Source of the DNA: Amborella trichopoda
Lineage: Eukaryota > Streptophyta > Magnoliopsida > Amborellales > Amborellaceae
NCBI RefSeq assembly: GCF_000471905.2
Contig: NW_006499883.1
Location: forward strand, 5,392,196 to 5,456,195
Direction: 5' to 3'
Length of the DNA stretch: 64,000 nt
Shown here piece by piece: positions 12,587 to 26,200 of this stretch (the first letter of the stretch is position 1; the number at the start of each line of letters is the position of its first letter). The translations under genes were made by a program, and so were the position numbers. The notes under the pieces are model-generated. The model made no database searches. It saw nothing but the letters and a program-made list of their open reading frames with translations, and was not told where the DNA came from.

Positions 12587-13355
12587 GACTGAATTCTCCC
12601 TCTCACATGCGTCTAGATGAAACATTTCTCTTTACACTATGTTCCATCTCTCTCTCTACCATGGTGCCATATGTACCTCTCACCTCAAAAATGTATTTCT
12701 CTCTTTCTCCTACACTGCTAAAAACATTATTAATCTCTCACTCTGCATGATGTAAACATCTCTAAAAAATGTTCTAATTCTCTATCTCCTCCTCCTCTCT
12801 CTCCTTCAAGGGCACCAATCTTCTCTTCTTTCTCTCTAAAAATTGGCGTGTACAGTGTAGTGGATGACGGAAACCAACATAGAAACCCCCAATTATGATT
12901 GAAAGAAAGTTGATCCAAATATAGGGAAAGAAAAAGAAAAGAAAAACCCTAGATCCTAATGTGATAGGAGAAAAGTACCAGTAAACAAAACCAGAAGAAA
13001 CCCTGCCTTCTCCTTGAGTTTGAAGGCAGGTAACCCCATTAAGAATACAGTCGAGACTATCATAAGATAAGCATTCACAATCTACATTTTGCTTCCCCTT
13101 TATTCTTCTCTTTTGTCCAACTCAGAAGGGCTTCTTCCTCTCCATCGAAGACGCCTCTTATTAAGTATTGTAGAAACTGTATAAGATTTGGCCTCTCTCT
13201 CACCACCACTCATATCACCATTACTCCACCTTTTCCCTCCTATAAACCCTAATTCTCCACTGATTTGCAAAGAAATCATAAGTTTTGAGTTTAGAAAGAG
13301 AAAGAGATGCGAGGGTCCAAAGAAACCTTGAGTTTCTCATTAATAAATATATATG
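12587..13355. other. CT-rich spacer, no gene recognised
   Basis: The left part continues the CT-rich repeat interrupted by the LINE (TCTCTC runs and GAATTCTCCC). The remainder, to 13355, is unremarkable AT-rich sequence without a convincing reading frame. Confidence 0.5.
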
Positions 13356-13555
13356 AGTAATGATCCTATGAGACCCTCTCACACCCATGTGTGTGGGACC
13401 TCAAAGGATCACCATTAAATTTGGCACAGATCTCTAGAAAAGTTATCACATGGGTATGGGACTTGACCTTTTTCTAGATATCCGTACCAAATTTAATAGT
13501 GATCCTTTGGAGTCCTACACACATGGGTGTGTGAGGGTCTCATAGGATCATTACT
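13356..13555. mobile_element. 200-bp foldback MITE
   Basis: Starting AGTAATGATCCTATGAG and ending with its reverse complement, the sequence folds back on itself along arms of about 70 bp with only a few mismatches (left arm through ACCATTAAATTTGG, right arm from CCAAATTTAATAGTG). The middle is about 60 bp. TA-rich sequence flanks both ends (ATATAT), so a TA target duplication is possible but cannot be proven. No coding capacity. The superfamily is unclear. Confidence 0.85.
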
Positions 13556-13574
13556 ATATATATATATCTATTGG

Positions 13575-13735
13575 GTTGGATCCGGATTGGATCCACCTGT
13601 ATTCGGACCTGATTCGAATTTGTATTCGAATATGTATTTTGGATCTGAAACTGAATTTTGAATCCAAATCTTGGATCCATACTCACATCCGAATAGGATC
13701 CAAATTCAGGTATCGGATGCGGAGGACGGGCCATT
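13575..13735. repeat. GGATCC/GGATCT-rich degenerate repeat
   Basis: Irregular repetition of GGATCC, GGATCT, TTCGAAT and TCCGAAT words. Related wording occurs at 5835-5925. Reading frames on both strands here are by-products of the repetition. Confidence 0.45.
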
Positions 13736-14479
13736 TTGCTTTAAAAATAGGTGCTTATCGATCCGCAAATTATGTACCATTTTTTGAGTTTCAAAATTTA
13801 TTTCGGCGTTGGAAATTGATTATAGTGCCATCATAGAGATTTCCATCACCAAAGTACTTTGCTGACGAGGACTTGAGGTGAGGCTTTATTTTGTTTTTAT
13901 AAAGCTTTGGCCTTGTAGAAATTTCATTCTTAATTAAGTAATGTTAACATTCGAAAAAAGGTAATGATCGTATGGATCTATTATATGGGCCTTTATATCT
14001 CTTTGTCGATATGACAGAGGTTCTTCAATTCTCTCAGAGTAGCAATGGACGATCAAGGACCTTCAATTCAATCTATTGACTTCAATGATCAAGGACTTTC
14101 TTTATTTTCGGTTTTTTATTTTTCTTTCTAATAAGTATTGAAGACCTGGTTATGTCCATATAAAATTACAAGGGATTGTATACTATTATAAGATTATTTG
14201 CCTTTAGTACAAGAGGGTTACAATAATTTCTAGCCGTGCATGGCAAACTTTGAGAAAAATTATAAACTTTAGTTTAGTCATAGCATACATTCCAATCATC
14301 CAATTTAACATCCATTGGCTAACATAATTTGTTATCTTATTGTATACTTTCAAAATGGAAGGTAAATACATGATCCTTTCTTTCAAATTCATATAGTCGG
14401 TTAGCAGTCCATCCACATATTTGTAAGCATGAGTGTGCGAACGGTGGCTCGTCGTAGAAATAGGGGCAGCAATAGGCCT
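13736..14479. other. No gene recognised
   Basis: AT-rich sequence with no reading frame, tandem structure or transposon motif that I can recognise. Confidence 0.5.
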
Positions 14480-14570
14480 AGTAGCCCGGCACTAAAAAAA
14501 CTAGGGTGTGAGCAGGCGAAAATGAGCCCGACTCAGTTTGGCCTATCCTGACCCTTATTTTTTATCATTT
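14480..14570. repeat. Left part of a GCCCGGCCC-type repeat split by MITEs
   Basis: GTAGCCCGGCAC, GAGCCCGACTCAG and GGCCTATCCTGACCC words here pair in style with CAGCCGGCCCGGCCC and GGCCTGGGCG at 15435-15505, on the far side of the MITE complex. The two parts probably formed one GC-rich dispersed repeat before the MITEs inserted. Confidence 0.4.
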
Positions 14571-14574
14571 GTAT

Positions 14575-15404
14575 ATGGGCGTGGTTTCTATAAGGTTACA
14601 ACCTTAAACAATCCAATTAAGACGCACCTCTAAATTTTAAAATAACATGTAATTTTGGTGTAAAACATTCTTAGGATTATCTCAAAATCTATTTTCATAT
14701 CTAATTATAAAATTTTAAACTCTAAAAATGGCTAAAATCAAGTAGATCTATATACATATGAAAAACTTGAAAATAAACAGTCTAGATAATGTGTTGCAAG
14801 TTGCATTATTACTGGGACTCAAAATCTTTTTTTTTTCATAGTTATACATCTCAATGTCGAGGGAAAAAGTTTATATAAAGATGCTACTTTATAATGTAGA
14901 ACTACATATGCCCCTAAAAAATCCATCAAAAAAGGTCGTTTTAATGTTGAAAACCTTTTGCCCCTAAAAAATCCATCGAAAAAGGTAGTTTTAATGTTGA
15001 AAACCTTTCGTTTGATCATCTCGACATCGAGATGTATGACTATGAAAAATAAAAAGATTTTAAGTCTTAAAAATAGTGCATTTTACAATATATTATATGC
15101 ACCGTCCATTTTCAAGATTTTTGTATGTTTATAGATCTACTTGATTTTAACCATTTTTTGAAATTTAAAATTTTATAATTAGATATAAAAATAGATTTGA
15201 GATAATCCTAAGAATATTTTACATCAAAATTATATATTTGAAAGTGCACCTTACCTCTACAACTACGAATGCATCTGTATACAAACTGCCCCCATGTCGA
15301 GATCAAGACAGTTTTTCAACATTAAAATAAATTTTTTCGATGGATTTTTTTATGTGCATCTGTAGTTCCACATTTTAAAGTTGCAATCTTATATAAACTA
15401 TTTC
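14575..15404. mobile_element. Head-to-head MITE complex
   Basis: The left arm (14575-14875) and right arm (about 15010-15240) are long inverted copies of one element: ATAATTATAAAATTT-type AT-rich body, AAATCTTTTTTTTTTCATAG, and CTCAATGTCGAG on the left mirrored by CTCGACATCGAG on the right. The outer left end TGGTTTCTATAAGGTTACAACC matches one end of the single copy at 39171-39542; the outer right end TTGCAATCTTATATAAAC matches the other. A further partial unit (15290-15404) is joined on the right. It lies about 320 bp upstream of the F-box/JmjC start codon. Confidence 0.75.
14910..15009. repeat. 50-bp tandem duplication inside MITE complex
   Basis: The block TGCCCCTAAAAAATCCATC plus the following TTTTAATGTTGAAAACC occurs twice in tandem with two or three differences, inside the loop between the MITE arms. 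Confidence 0.85.
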
Positions 15405-15434
15405 TTTTTTTTATTGTTTTCTTTTAATTTATCC

Positions 15435-15530
15435 CAGCCGGCCCGGCCCTCAAGGGAACAGCGGTTAGGCCTGGGCGTCCCGTCCCAAGCCCGGCCTGTT
15501 GCCTGCCCTACGTAGAAACGACGGCCTCCA
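15435..15530. repeat. Right part of the GCCCGGCCC-type repeat
   Basis: GC-rich wording (CCGGCCCGGCCC, GGCCTGGGCG, AAGCCCGGCCTG) contrasting with AT-rich surroundings. Likely the other side of the repeat at 14480-14570. Confidence 0.4.
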
Positions 15531-15723
15531 TGAAACGCGTCCAACGCTTCTAAATTCCCTCCCCGCCCCTGCGGATGCTGCTTCTACACGCTAAGCAGCT
15601 TTCAATTTTCATCTCTGATAAAGAGAGAGGATCAATCTTTTCGATAGCAGAAACTAGAGAGAGATAGAGAAGGCACCTGGTTCTTCCCAATTTCTTAGAG
15701 AGAGAGGGGGGGGGATCATTTGT
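15531..15723 (+). promoter_or_regulatory. Proximal promoter and 5' leader of the F-box/JmjC gene
   Basis: This stretch separates the GC-rich repeat from the start codon. It holds a GAGAGA-rich leader (15618-15715) ending in a run of nine G, a common style for plant 5' UTRs. No clear TATA box; GATAAAGAG at 15617 is a weak candidate. The transcription start cannot be fixed from sequence alone. Confidence 0.4.
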
Positions 15724-18700
15724 ATGTCTGAGAAAGCAGCTGGGGATATGGAAGGTTGTTACAGAGACCGTAGACCTGATGCCCTCGGAGACTTGAGAGT
15801 GCTCCCTGATGAACTCATCTGCTCCATTCTCGACTTTCTCTCTCTTCGTGATGTTGCTCGCCTTTCTTGTGTCAGCAGGTCACACAATCTTCTTTTTGCC
15901 GTCTAATCATTTCCAATTAGTTTGTTTTCTCCTGATTTATGAATAGAGAATTTTTATTCTGTCTTATATGTTGAATTTAATGGTTTTATCTCAGGTTATG
16001 GGAATTTACTGAATGAATTAGGCTAAATTTTATGATAATGACATTTAATTTATGGGCAATTCCTTTGGCCTTCTTCAATTAAACAGTGAATTAGATTTTT
16101 GAATTTTGTATCTTGAAACACAATCATAAATACTCTTGGAAAACCATAATGCAAAGCCTCAAAGGATCAGTAGAATGAGGTATTTGAGAATGATGTAGAA
16201 TTCACTAGATTGGATAAATATATTTGAAAAGTTGGTAACTTTCTTTTATAATTTTGTTCAACCATGGAGTTACAATTAAATACAGCGATTGGGGTAAATT
16301 CGTTTACTTATGTATTAATTTTCCCTCTTCTATATTCTCAATACGAGTTTCACTTCTTAAAGTAGCTTCCTAATGAATTACAGAGCAGGGGAAATAAAAA
16401 ATAAAAAAATAAGAAAAACTACCTTATGGATGCCCTGACTGGTTGTTCCTTAGCAATTACATAGCGTTTCTGCATGTAACCCTGATAAATCAAGATAAAA
16501 GAATTCTCTCCCTGCATAAAGTGGTGGTGGTTGTGAATTTCTTGACCTTTCATTCTGAGAATTCCAAACTTTGTGCAAATAGTCAGTGCACTAGTTATAA
16601 CCACATGTCCTGCCTAATGAAATCATTGTTGTCAAGTTCATCCTCAAAGAGATGGTCATGTTAGAGACCATAGGTGCCTAATGGTATCAATGGTCACATT
16701 TGCAATGAGGCATGATATGTATTGTTGGATGTCTGTAGTTACTTCCAAATTCATCCGTTAAGCACCCACTTCTTAACCTGTAATTTGAATATGTAGGAGT
16801 TCTACTAGGGGAAGCCCCCCATAATGCATTCTAACTTTACTCTTTTCTGAAATGGCATACTGATGGAGTCAATCATAAAGATGAGTACGGAATGTCAGGT
16901 CCTCTTGTCTTAGGCCTCCAGATATCCAGACAAAAAGGGAAAAAAAAATCTATCAGAGTAGACATTGTGAACATTTAACCGTGCACATATCGAATCTACT
17001 GAATCTAAATCACATCTCATTGTATGCATGTAAAAGCACCTTTCCACATAATCCTAGGTCTTCTCATGATCTATCATGTTGACAATTCTAGGATTTTGAA
17101 TCAGACTAGATGATTAGAGAGAGGGTTCTCAATTTTCATTGATCATTCACATTTCCAATAGCCCGTGATTCTTATAAACTGTTCACCATTCTATTTTTTG
17201 TCTACTTTTCCTTTAAATTGTAAATTTTTGCCAAAGTGTAGTTCTCATCTACTCAGACTTGTACATTTTTATACGTGTTCATGGAAATTTGAAACAGTCA
17301 CCTATAAAAGAAGGAAATGCTGGGCTCTTGAATCTTGAACACATTTCCGTCATGGGCTGTCAATGCTCTATCACATTGTACTTTCCCTTGATGATACCCT
17401 CCTAATCAAGAGATGATTGAGGAGATACCTGCCAGCTTTTTACTAGTCCCTATGCTTGTATCTACAGTAATAGGTCTCTGCATTTTCATCAGATAATCTT
17501 ATATACATTTTGTGTCTTTTGGGGAATATTTTGGTTGATACTCTTCACTAAATAACCCTCTATTTTCTTGCTTTCTGATCATTCTCTAGGCTTCACTATT
17601 CTTTTTCCTTACTTGAGAATGTCTAAGAAGCCACATATATTTCATACGAAATCTTTAAAGCAGAAACTGTTATTTAGGGTTGAGGTGACTGGAATTTGGT
17701 TATTTAGAAATTTGACCACTTTGCATCCTCAATCTGAAGTGTGTTTTAAAATCTGCAGTGTTATGTATATATTCTGCAATGAAGAGCCACTTTGGATGAA
17801 CCTATGTCTCGCCAATGCTGAGGGCCTGCTCGAGTACAGAGGTTCCTGGAAAAAGACTGCTATACACCAGTAAGTACTCTGCGTAGATCACTTTCCTAGA
17901 TTTTTGTTTCATTTGAATAAACGTAATTGTTGCCCAGTGAAGCAAGGATTGAATCGTGGGGACCTTCTTCATGGATTTGGAATTAATGAAGATCTGTGGA
18001 TAAATGGTTGCATTTAAAATGGGCTGAGACTCCTAACTTAGTAGTAATAACATTTATTATTTGTTGCTGCTTATAGACTTGCATATATTCTGTAACATTT
18101 GGCCAGTTGGCATCTCATCAAGTCTGTTTTACTCTGGACAGTTTACGTCTTTCCAACGAAGTTTCAGAATCTTGCAGAAAACCTTTGACATTTGACGGTA
18201 ATAATTGCTTGACCTTCTGGGTCATTATGTATCTATCGGTAAGTCTTTTAAATATTTCCTCTTTTCCATCATTAATATTGATAAGTTTTCCTTTTTTACA
18301 GGATTCAATTCTTTGTTCCTGTATAGAAGGTGGTATCGGTGTTTTACTATGTTGAATGATTTTTCCATTGACAGAGGTGTGGATAGGAGAAAAGACCTCT
18401 CTATTGAGGAGTTTTATGCTCATTATGATGGGCAGATACCGGTAAATCTGTTTCTAGTTGCTGCAAAATTGGCTTTGTTATTTCTGGTAGAAACTCTGCA
18501 CTTATTTGCTAAGCAATCCTATGGCTATGATGAAGTTTTTTCCTTCGTGAACCTGGAGTGTCAGATATTTTACTGCCAGTTCTAATACTGGCCAATTATC
18601 CGTGCTAGTAATCCTAGCTTCATACAAAATCCTTTGCATTCATATGTTTAACTATTTGATTGAGTCTTTTTTGCCTTTAATAGAGTACTTTTTGTTTTCA

Positions 18701-20133
18701 GAATCTGAAATGAAGTCCATTTTGATCAGTACAACCTGGAAATGAAGTTCAACATCTGAATTTTTTTTCAGGATGTGGTTTCTTCCACGTCTGATTATTG
18801 TTTGGAAGATAAACTTTACTGCCCCATTAATATTGAACAGTTTAAACACTTTATACAGGTTTTGCTAACTGAATTGGTCAATAATTGGCCTGCAAAAAGC
18901 AAATGGACTACAGATTATTTACTTCAGAATTATGGAGAAACTTCATTTCGGCTTTCTCAGAGAAGTGCAAAGAAAATCGTTATGAAATTTAAGGATTACA
19001 TCTCATATATGAAATCTCAACATGATGAGGATCCTCTTTACATCTTTGATGAGAAGGTAAGTTAAATTTAAAAGATTTTTCTCAAAAACAAAAATTTCTT
19101 ACTTGGAGAAAAGCATTTATAGTTACCATTTCTTTTGTGCAGTTTGTGGAAGTTGCACCAGGTTTGTTGAAAGATTATGCTGTACCTCATCTCTTTGAAG
19201 AAGACCTATTTGATGTCCTGGATATATCAGAACGACCATCTTTTAGGTGGTTAATTATTGGGCCTGAAAGGTCTGGTGCATCATGGCATGTAGATCCTGC
19301 ACTTACAAGTGCCTGGAACACTCTTCTGGTTGGGCGGAAAAGGTATATTCTTTGTCTAACATTGATAAGCAACAATGATCCTCCATTGGTAAAGATAGTC
19401 TATTTGCATCCTAACTGTAACCAAAAGACTGTGTGTCTTTGAAACAAAAGTAAACATAATCAGTCATGAGTATTATGCCTTTTCTTAGCTGTATATGGCA
19501 CAAAAACTCTCTGTTGTTAATAGATATAGCTCATCCAAGTTTTGACCTGATTGTTAGGCCTGTAGGTGTTTATATGGTTTTCCTTGATTGATCCTGAATG
19601 TATTGTATGGCGCCTATTTGTGCATGGGATTTTAACCATTTGTTGGTGTAATTTCGTTTTGATGTACTTTATGAGGATCTTAGAAATCATGTGTTCCTTC
19701 TCACTTCTTTTATCTGTGTATTTCATGCATAAAAAGGGTCTAGACATCTCTTCATTCTAGTGTATTGGATCTTTTTTTCTAGGCCATTTTGAAAGGTCCT
19801 TGCAGACTCTTTTTCTTTAAGGTATTGAAATAAAAGATGACGGTTGGGCCCCCACATGATCATGGTATCCAGGACACCAAAAACATTTATGTTTATGCGC
19901 CTAGGATTTTGCTTATTGTGTGCTTTGTTATTATTTCCAAGTTAGTTAGTGAAACAAAAAAATAGTTATGCCCAAATTTAATATGGTGTGTTCTCTCTCT
20001 CTCTCTCTCTCTCTCTCNNNNNNNNNNNNNNNNNNNNTACGTTAGTTACGTTACGTTACGTTACTTACGTTACGTTACGTTACGTTACGTAACGTAACTA
20101 ACGTACGTACGTACGTACTACTACTACGTCGTC

Positions 20134-20221
<88 letters not shown>

Positions 20222-23200
20222 TTTCTTTTCTTGAATTATGTCCCCCAGATTTTGTTGCCTTTTGGGACCTTGTAAGCCCTAAAAACTCCTTTTGGACCGA
20301 AGTACAAGCTTAACCATGTTCAAAACAGCATAATTGTGGTTATGACTGCATAAGCATGGTCAATGTGGTTAACCGAGAAGAAGATGCACAACCAAGGCTA
20401 ATATAAATGCACAAGGTCTAAAATGCATCACCAAGTCCTAAAACTACTTGACCAGCTGAGGTGAAAGTCTACATTCCAAACAGCCCTCCACTGTTTAGAT
20501 TTCCAAGTTCCAATAGGGCAATGTGAACTCCGTCGAGACTTAAATGACCCCTTTGCTTCATTTGTTGGATGCAAAGCCATGAGATGTACTTTTTTCTTCA
20601 ATATATTTAATGCCTCTGACTGGAAAGTCCCAAGATGCAATTGGGTCATGGTGAAAATGTGTTCAAGATGCAACCAAGCCCAATGAAGCAATATGAGGAT
20701 TCTCTGTGTTGCATACTCAAGAAATATCTCTAAAGGAAACAGTCTCTTGCTGATTTGTCCTGAAATGGAGCTAGCCTGGGACAAGGTTTGATTTGGTCCA
20801 GGTTTGAAAAAGTTATGTCAGGTCAACTCCAAGAAATAGAGGCTTTTCACTTGACTGTGGCAAGAGATTGTTTTGTATCAGTTAACCATTGCAAAAGCAA
20901 GAACAGATAAACAGGAGACTTGAAATCAATTCCAAACTGGAGCATATATGAATGGAACTTGGATAAACATGGTGAATAACTATTGGCTGTTGAAACGGTG
21001 GCACATGGCAATCATGCATCTATATGTGTGGGACATGTGACAAAGAACTTGGGTGGTGGAGAGAAAGTAACCGCGCGAAAACCCCTAACCGCAATCAAAA
21101 CTCACAAAATGTAGTTAACCATGATGAAACGTCGTAATCACAGCCAATAGTTAGGTCTTTCATATAAAAAGACTGAGGTTCTAAGTCAGCTCACAAACAC
21201 CAAACCATGGGTGGAAGTGAAGTTATCTATCCTAACCACTTTAAAGGTTGCTCAAAAGTTTGGCCAGCTAAAAGATAGAATTAGGGACAAAACTCAGCTG
21301 CAGCCATGACCTGGCTCGGGTTGGCTCAACCAACCAATTGCACGTGTGTGCACAAATGTTTCTCTCTTCCAAGCCCCCATCTCCCACTTGTAAAGCCGTC
21401 GAGAAGCTTATCTCTAGGCCACGTGGGACAAAAACTTTTACCTAAGCCATGATTTAAGTTTGAAAATGCCCTATCAAATTGTAATGTTCCATACATTTGT
21501 TTTAAAACACCTTTTTCAAATACTAACAGTGTTTTTAGTTTTTTTTAAAATTTCCAAGTGATCTTCCTTTTCCTTTTAATAAGTGAGGAATTTTCTGGGT
21601 CTGCTTCTTATATTCGAAAGATTTGTATTCTGAACGATTTTTCTGGTATTTTTTCACAGGTGGGCATTATATCCACCTGGTAAAGTACCTGTAGGAGTTA
21701 CAGTAAACGTAAGTGAGGAAGATGGTGATATCAACATTGAGTGTCCATCATCGTTGCAGGTAGTATGCTTACCTTGTCATTCCTGATTAATCTTTTTATC
21801 TGGTGGTCCTGTTTTTGTTATTTTCCTCACTCATTAATATTAGAAGTTAGCCTCTAATGCATGCCCCATAAAATTATCTTCTTTTTCATGTTTTTCTTCA
21901 TTTTATCAGTGGTGGCTAGATATTTATCCCCTTCTTGCGGATGAAGACAAGCCATTGGAGTGCACACAATTACCTGGAGAAACAATATTTGTTCCTAGTG
22001 GGTGGTGGCACTGTGTGCTAAATCTAGAGACTTCGATTGCTGTCACTCAGAACTTTGTTAATACAAAAAATTTTGGATTTGTTTGTCTTGATATGGCTCC
22101 GGGTTATCGTCATAAAGGAGTTTGTCGTGCTGGAATGATTGCTATTCAGGAAAACAGCTTCGGGACCAGCAAAATAGGCCCATCTTGTGTTACAGAGCAG
22201 TTTAATGACTTGGACACTGGTAGGAGGGAGAAAAGGCTCAAAGTTACCAGTCGTCATGAGCATCGCGACAATGGACCTGATTCAATTGTTGGGAATGGCA
22301 AATTTTACCAAAATGGAAATGACAAAGTTGTGAGCAATGGAGAAGGAGAATCACAACCCCATGGATTGAAATCTCAAGAATATTCTTATACTGTAGATTT
22401 CTTATCCATGTTTCTCGAGGCACATAGAGATCACTACAATTCAATCTGGAGTCCAAGCAATTGCATTGGTCAAAGAGAATTTCGGGAATGGTTGCTCAAA
22501 CTTTGGGTTTTAAAACCAGGGATGAAGGAAATGATTTGGAAGGTACGTATTTCAAATCGTATTTCATTTGCCACAGCCATCATGGGTTTTATTGGTCTGT
22601 TAAGGACTAACGTAACTTGTTATTTTTTTAGGGTGCATGCATATCATTAGATGCTGATAAGTGGTTGGAGCGAGCAATGAAAATATGTGCTTCACATAAT
22701 TTGCTCTCGTCTTCATTGGAGAATGAGAAGCTTCCTGTTAGTACAGGGAGTAACCCGGTAAGTTGTTTTTTGGCACTGTAAGTTCCCAAAGTTTGATAAA
22801 TTGCAGTAAATGGTGATGACTGTCTAAACAGAGTTTGTAGGAAATGCCAGTGCCAACATTTTCTCACTGAAATAATTAATTCCTTGAATATTCATTGACT
22901 TCAATTTGCATGTTGAAAAATCACATTATATAAGATTCATGTTACCATTTTCTCATGACTGTTTTATAAATTTCACTCTTAACAGGTTTACTTTGCTGGG
23001 GAACACGTTATAAAGATTTATGTGGAAGGAGGCTTGGAAGCTTCTGTTAACAGTTTGGGCACAGAGGTATGCTCCTATGTTTCGAGATTGTTCCTTAACC
23101 ATCATATATTGTTTCTTTGCCATATGCATGCCTTCCATTTATTCTATTGTCTTTGCAGCTGGAGTTCTATAGTCTACTTTGCAAAGTCAAGTCACCTTTA

Positions 23201-26200
23201 AGAGAACACATTCCAAAGGTTTTGGCAAGTGGTATTCTTTTTTATGAAAGTGGTTCCTACGGAACTGTTTCTTGGGATGGGAAAGGAGTTCCAGATATAA
23301 TTGCTAAAAGCAATTTGATTTCTGGAGACAGTGTGGCTGATGATTTTTCATTTGGCATACGGAACAAGAAACGATTTGAATTAAACACGGCTGAATGGAA
23401 GAAACCACAAAATGGAGTCGTTTCTAGTTCATGCACTAAAATATGGCCTTACATGATCACAAAAAGATGTGATGGGGACATTTTTGCTCATATGTAAGTT
23501 CTGAAATTCCTCGTACTTAATCTATCAGAGTGATTTGTTTCTCGTCCATCATGAATTAGTCTATTTCTTGTTTTATTTGATTCGTTTTTTTGGGGTCAAG
23601 TTTTCAATCCCTCAGTGAAGGGTTTTCTGAAATTATTTTTTGAACTACAGACGAGATAGACTGTCATGGAATGATATTCTCAATTTAGCATCATTTCTGG
23701 GTGATCAAGTTCGCTGCCTTCACTTACTTCCATTGCCATCTTTTCCAAATTCATATCATCCCCTGTCCTTGGAGGATGCAGAAAACATCGGTAAGAACAA
23801 AGCATGTGTCAATGATGAAGAATTGGGCAGTAAGGTGCCTTTAGAGAACAATTTTCAAGCAGTTAATGAAAGCTTTATACCTTTACAATGGGAGTTGTTT
23901 GTTGAAATAATGAAGAGAAGGCAGAAAAATGTCTTGACTCGCCTAGCTAAATGGTAAAGCTTCTCTTCTGCTACTTCTATGGTCAAGAAATATTTTGTAA
24001 GTCACACGCATCATTTTCACAAGTCAAATGCTGGAAATTTTGATGTTTCGAGGTCTGTTTTTCTCGTGTGTCGTATAAGGGTACCTTATAATTGTAACAC
24101 ATAAAGACATGTTGCTACTATATAATTTGACATAGTATGGCATTTATATGTTAGTGTTTTAAACTTTGAACTGGTAGTTCGGACCAATCATCCACTAGTT
24201 CCGAGTCGGATCGACCGTCTCCATGAGCTGGCTTGGCCCAGCTCAGCCGACTCAGTGAAACTTAAAAACAAAAAAATTGTAAAATTTGAATCATAGTTGT
24301 TTAAAACTTATAAACAAAGGTTTAGGATTCACAATTCAATCTTATAACAATGGTTTTTATGACATATTGCTTATAGAAAGGATTATTGGGGTGAACTAGT
24401 CTGAGGTCCCAATTCCATGGCGTACTCGTACTGGTCCCTGACTAATTCCAATGTGGCTCTGGTGGTTCTAAGCCAGCCCGGCAATTTTTAAAGCATTGGT
24501 ATCTGTTACAAATTATGTCAAAGTGTATCATGGTACATGTACCTTTTCAGTTTTGCACATGTACCATATTACACAACATATATAAACTTATCATCCCATC
24601 ATTTATACAAACTATGGATGTCCATGTCTGACTCGACATCCAAGGTTTGAATCGCGGATAGCCTACACAACCCCCGCTTCATGTCTAACCCGACATCCAA
24701 GTTGTGAGATTTTCATTGTTGTAGGCTTGGCAGGTTGGAAAAATAGATATTCAGGCATGATCGTATATTGGAATTCTAGACTATCTACTAGTCATTGGAC
24801 TACAATCTCCATTGTTTGGAACAAAACAATTAGAAAAGATACGAGAATGACCCAAAAAGAAAAAGAAGTAAAGGATGCTTATCACCCAAATTTTATAATG
24901 TTTTTGTATTGAAAGATTAGTAAATATTCCTTCTATGTTACAGCTATAATGATTCGAACTTTGTAGAATACTCTTCTGCAGATTGTCAATTTGGTAACAT
25001 GTATGCTAGCTAACCTTGGTTCCAAAAGCATGGTGATTTCCAATAAAGCTGTTACTATGGTTATGTTTATATAAATGGAATCAAAATAGGTATTTGACTG
25101 CAGAAATGTGCATTTTCTTAATTTTGTTATGTTATCTTGATGTTGTGTCAATTACTAAGGGAATTCATCTTACTTCGAAATTAAAATTTGAAATACATAG
25201 AATTATCTAGCTACATTGCTGCAAAGAACTTAGTAATTCTCTTGATATGGTTTTGATTAAAGCAATACCTGAACGTGTTGGATTTCTTGTTAAATTTTGC
25301 CACTCCGATGTTTTATGTTGATTAAATTTAGCTCTGACACATGGTTCCTACATGTAGGGGCGATATACCGAACACTTTGTTAGAGAAAGTTGAAGAGTAT
25401 CTCCCACACGATGTGTCTTTGCTGATTAGCAAATATAAGGTTTCATCACTGATCATCATGCTTTGAGATCCTTGATAATAAATATCTGTCCTACAAATTG
25501 ACACCTACAAATTTTATGTTTTAGGATAATGAAGGTCGTACTGCAGGATGCAAGGCTCCTACTTGGATACACTCAGATATTATGGATGATAATATTCAAA
25601 TGGAACCATCATCTTCTAGTCAGTTCTCCGATACTATGGACTCAGATGCAAGACTGGTGGGGAATAACCTGATGGAAGTCGATACAGGTGACATCGAAGT
25701 GAGGAAATGGCATCCTAGCTATGTTCTCGATTTCAGTGATCTATCTATTGGTGAGCTTTCTGTTAATATTTTATTATTTTAAATATTTCAGAATAAGTTA
25801 TTCCTTGGCATAACAATCTACTCAAGGGTATTTCTGAATTTTATTTGGCATTAGTTGGTTTATAATGTCAGACTCATAACAACCTGAAATGATGAGATGG
25901 CCCAAATACAATATGATATTTATGCATGAGTTTCATTGGGGATAAGTGCGCATGCTTTCTCACCCAGAATAGCTTGAAATTATGAGATGGCACAAATGTA
26001 ACATGATATTTGTGCATGAGTTTCATTGAGGATAGGCTCGCTGTCTCTGTCTCTCTCTGCATGTGTGTGTCTCTGTCTGTGTGAATGTGTGTGTGTGTTT
26101 GCGCATGCATGCGTGCGACTTGCGCACACAGTTACAAAGTTGCATTGTCTCTTTTTATGTTCTTCTGAGCAACCCACTCAATTAAAAGAATTGTTCTCCT

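Noticed and set aside
18107-18141. Earlier acceptor for exon 3 of the JMJ21-like gene (AG at about 18111)
   Set aside because: It would shift the frame and hit a stop. The acceptor before 18142 restores the frame and the family alignment.
20428-20784. 118-codon minus-strand frame in intron 6
   Set aside because: No family resemblance and no start or splice context. Length is compatible with chance in an AT-moderate region.
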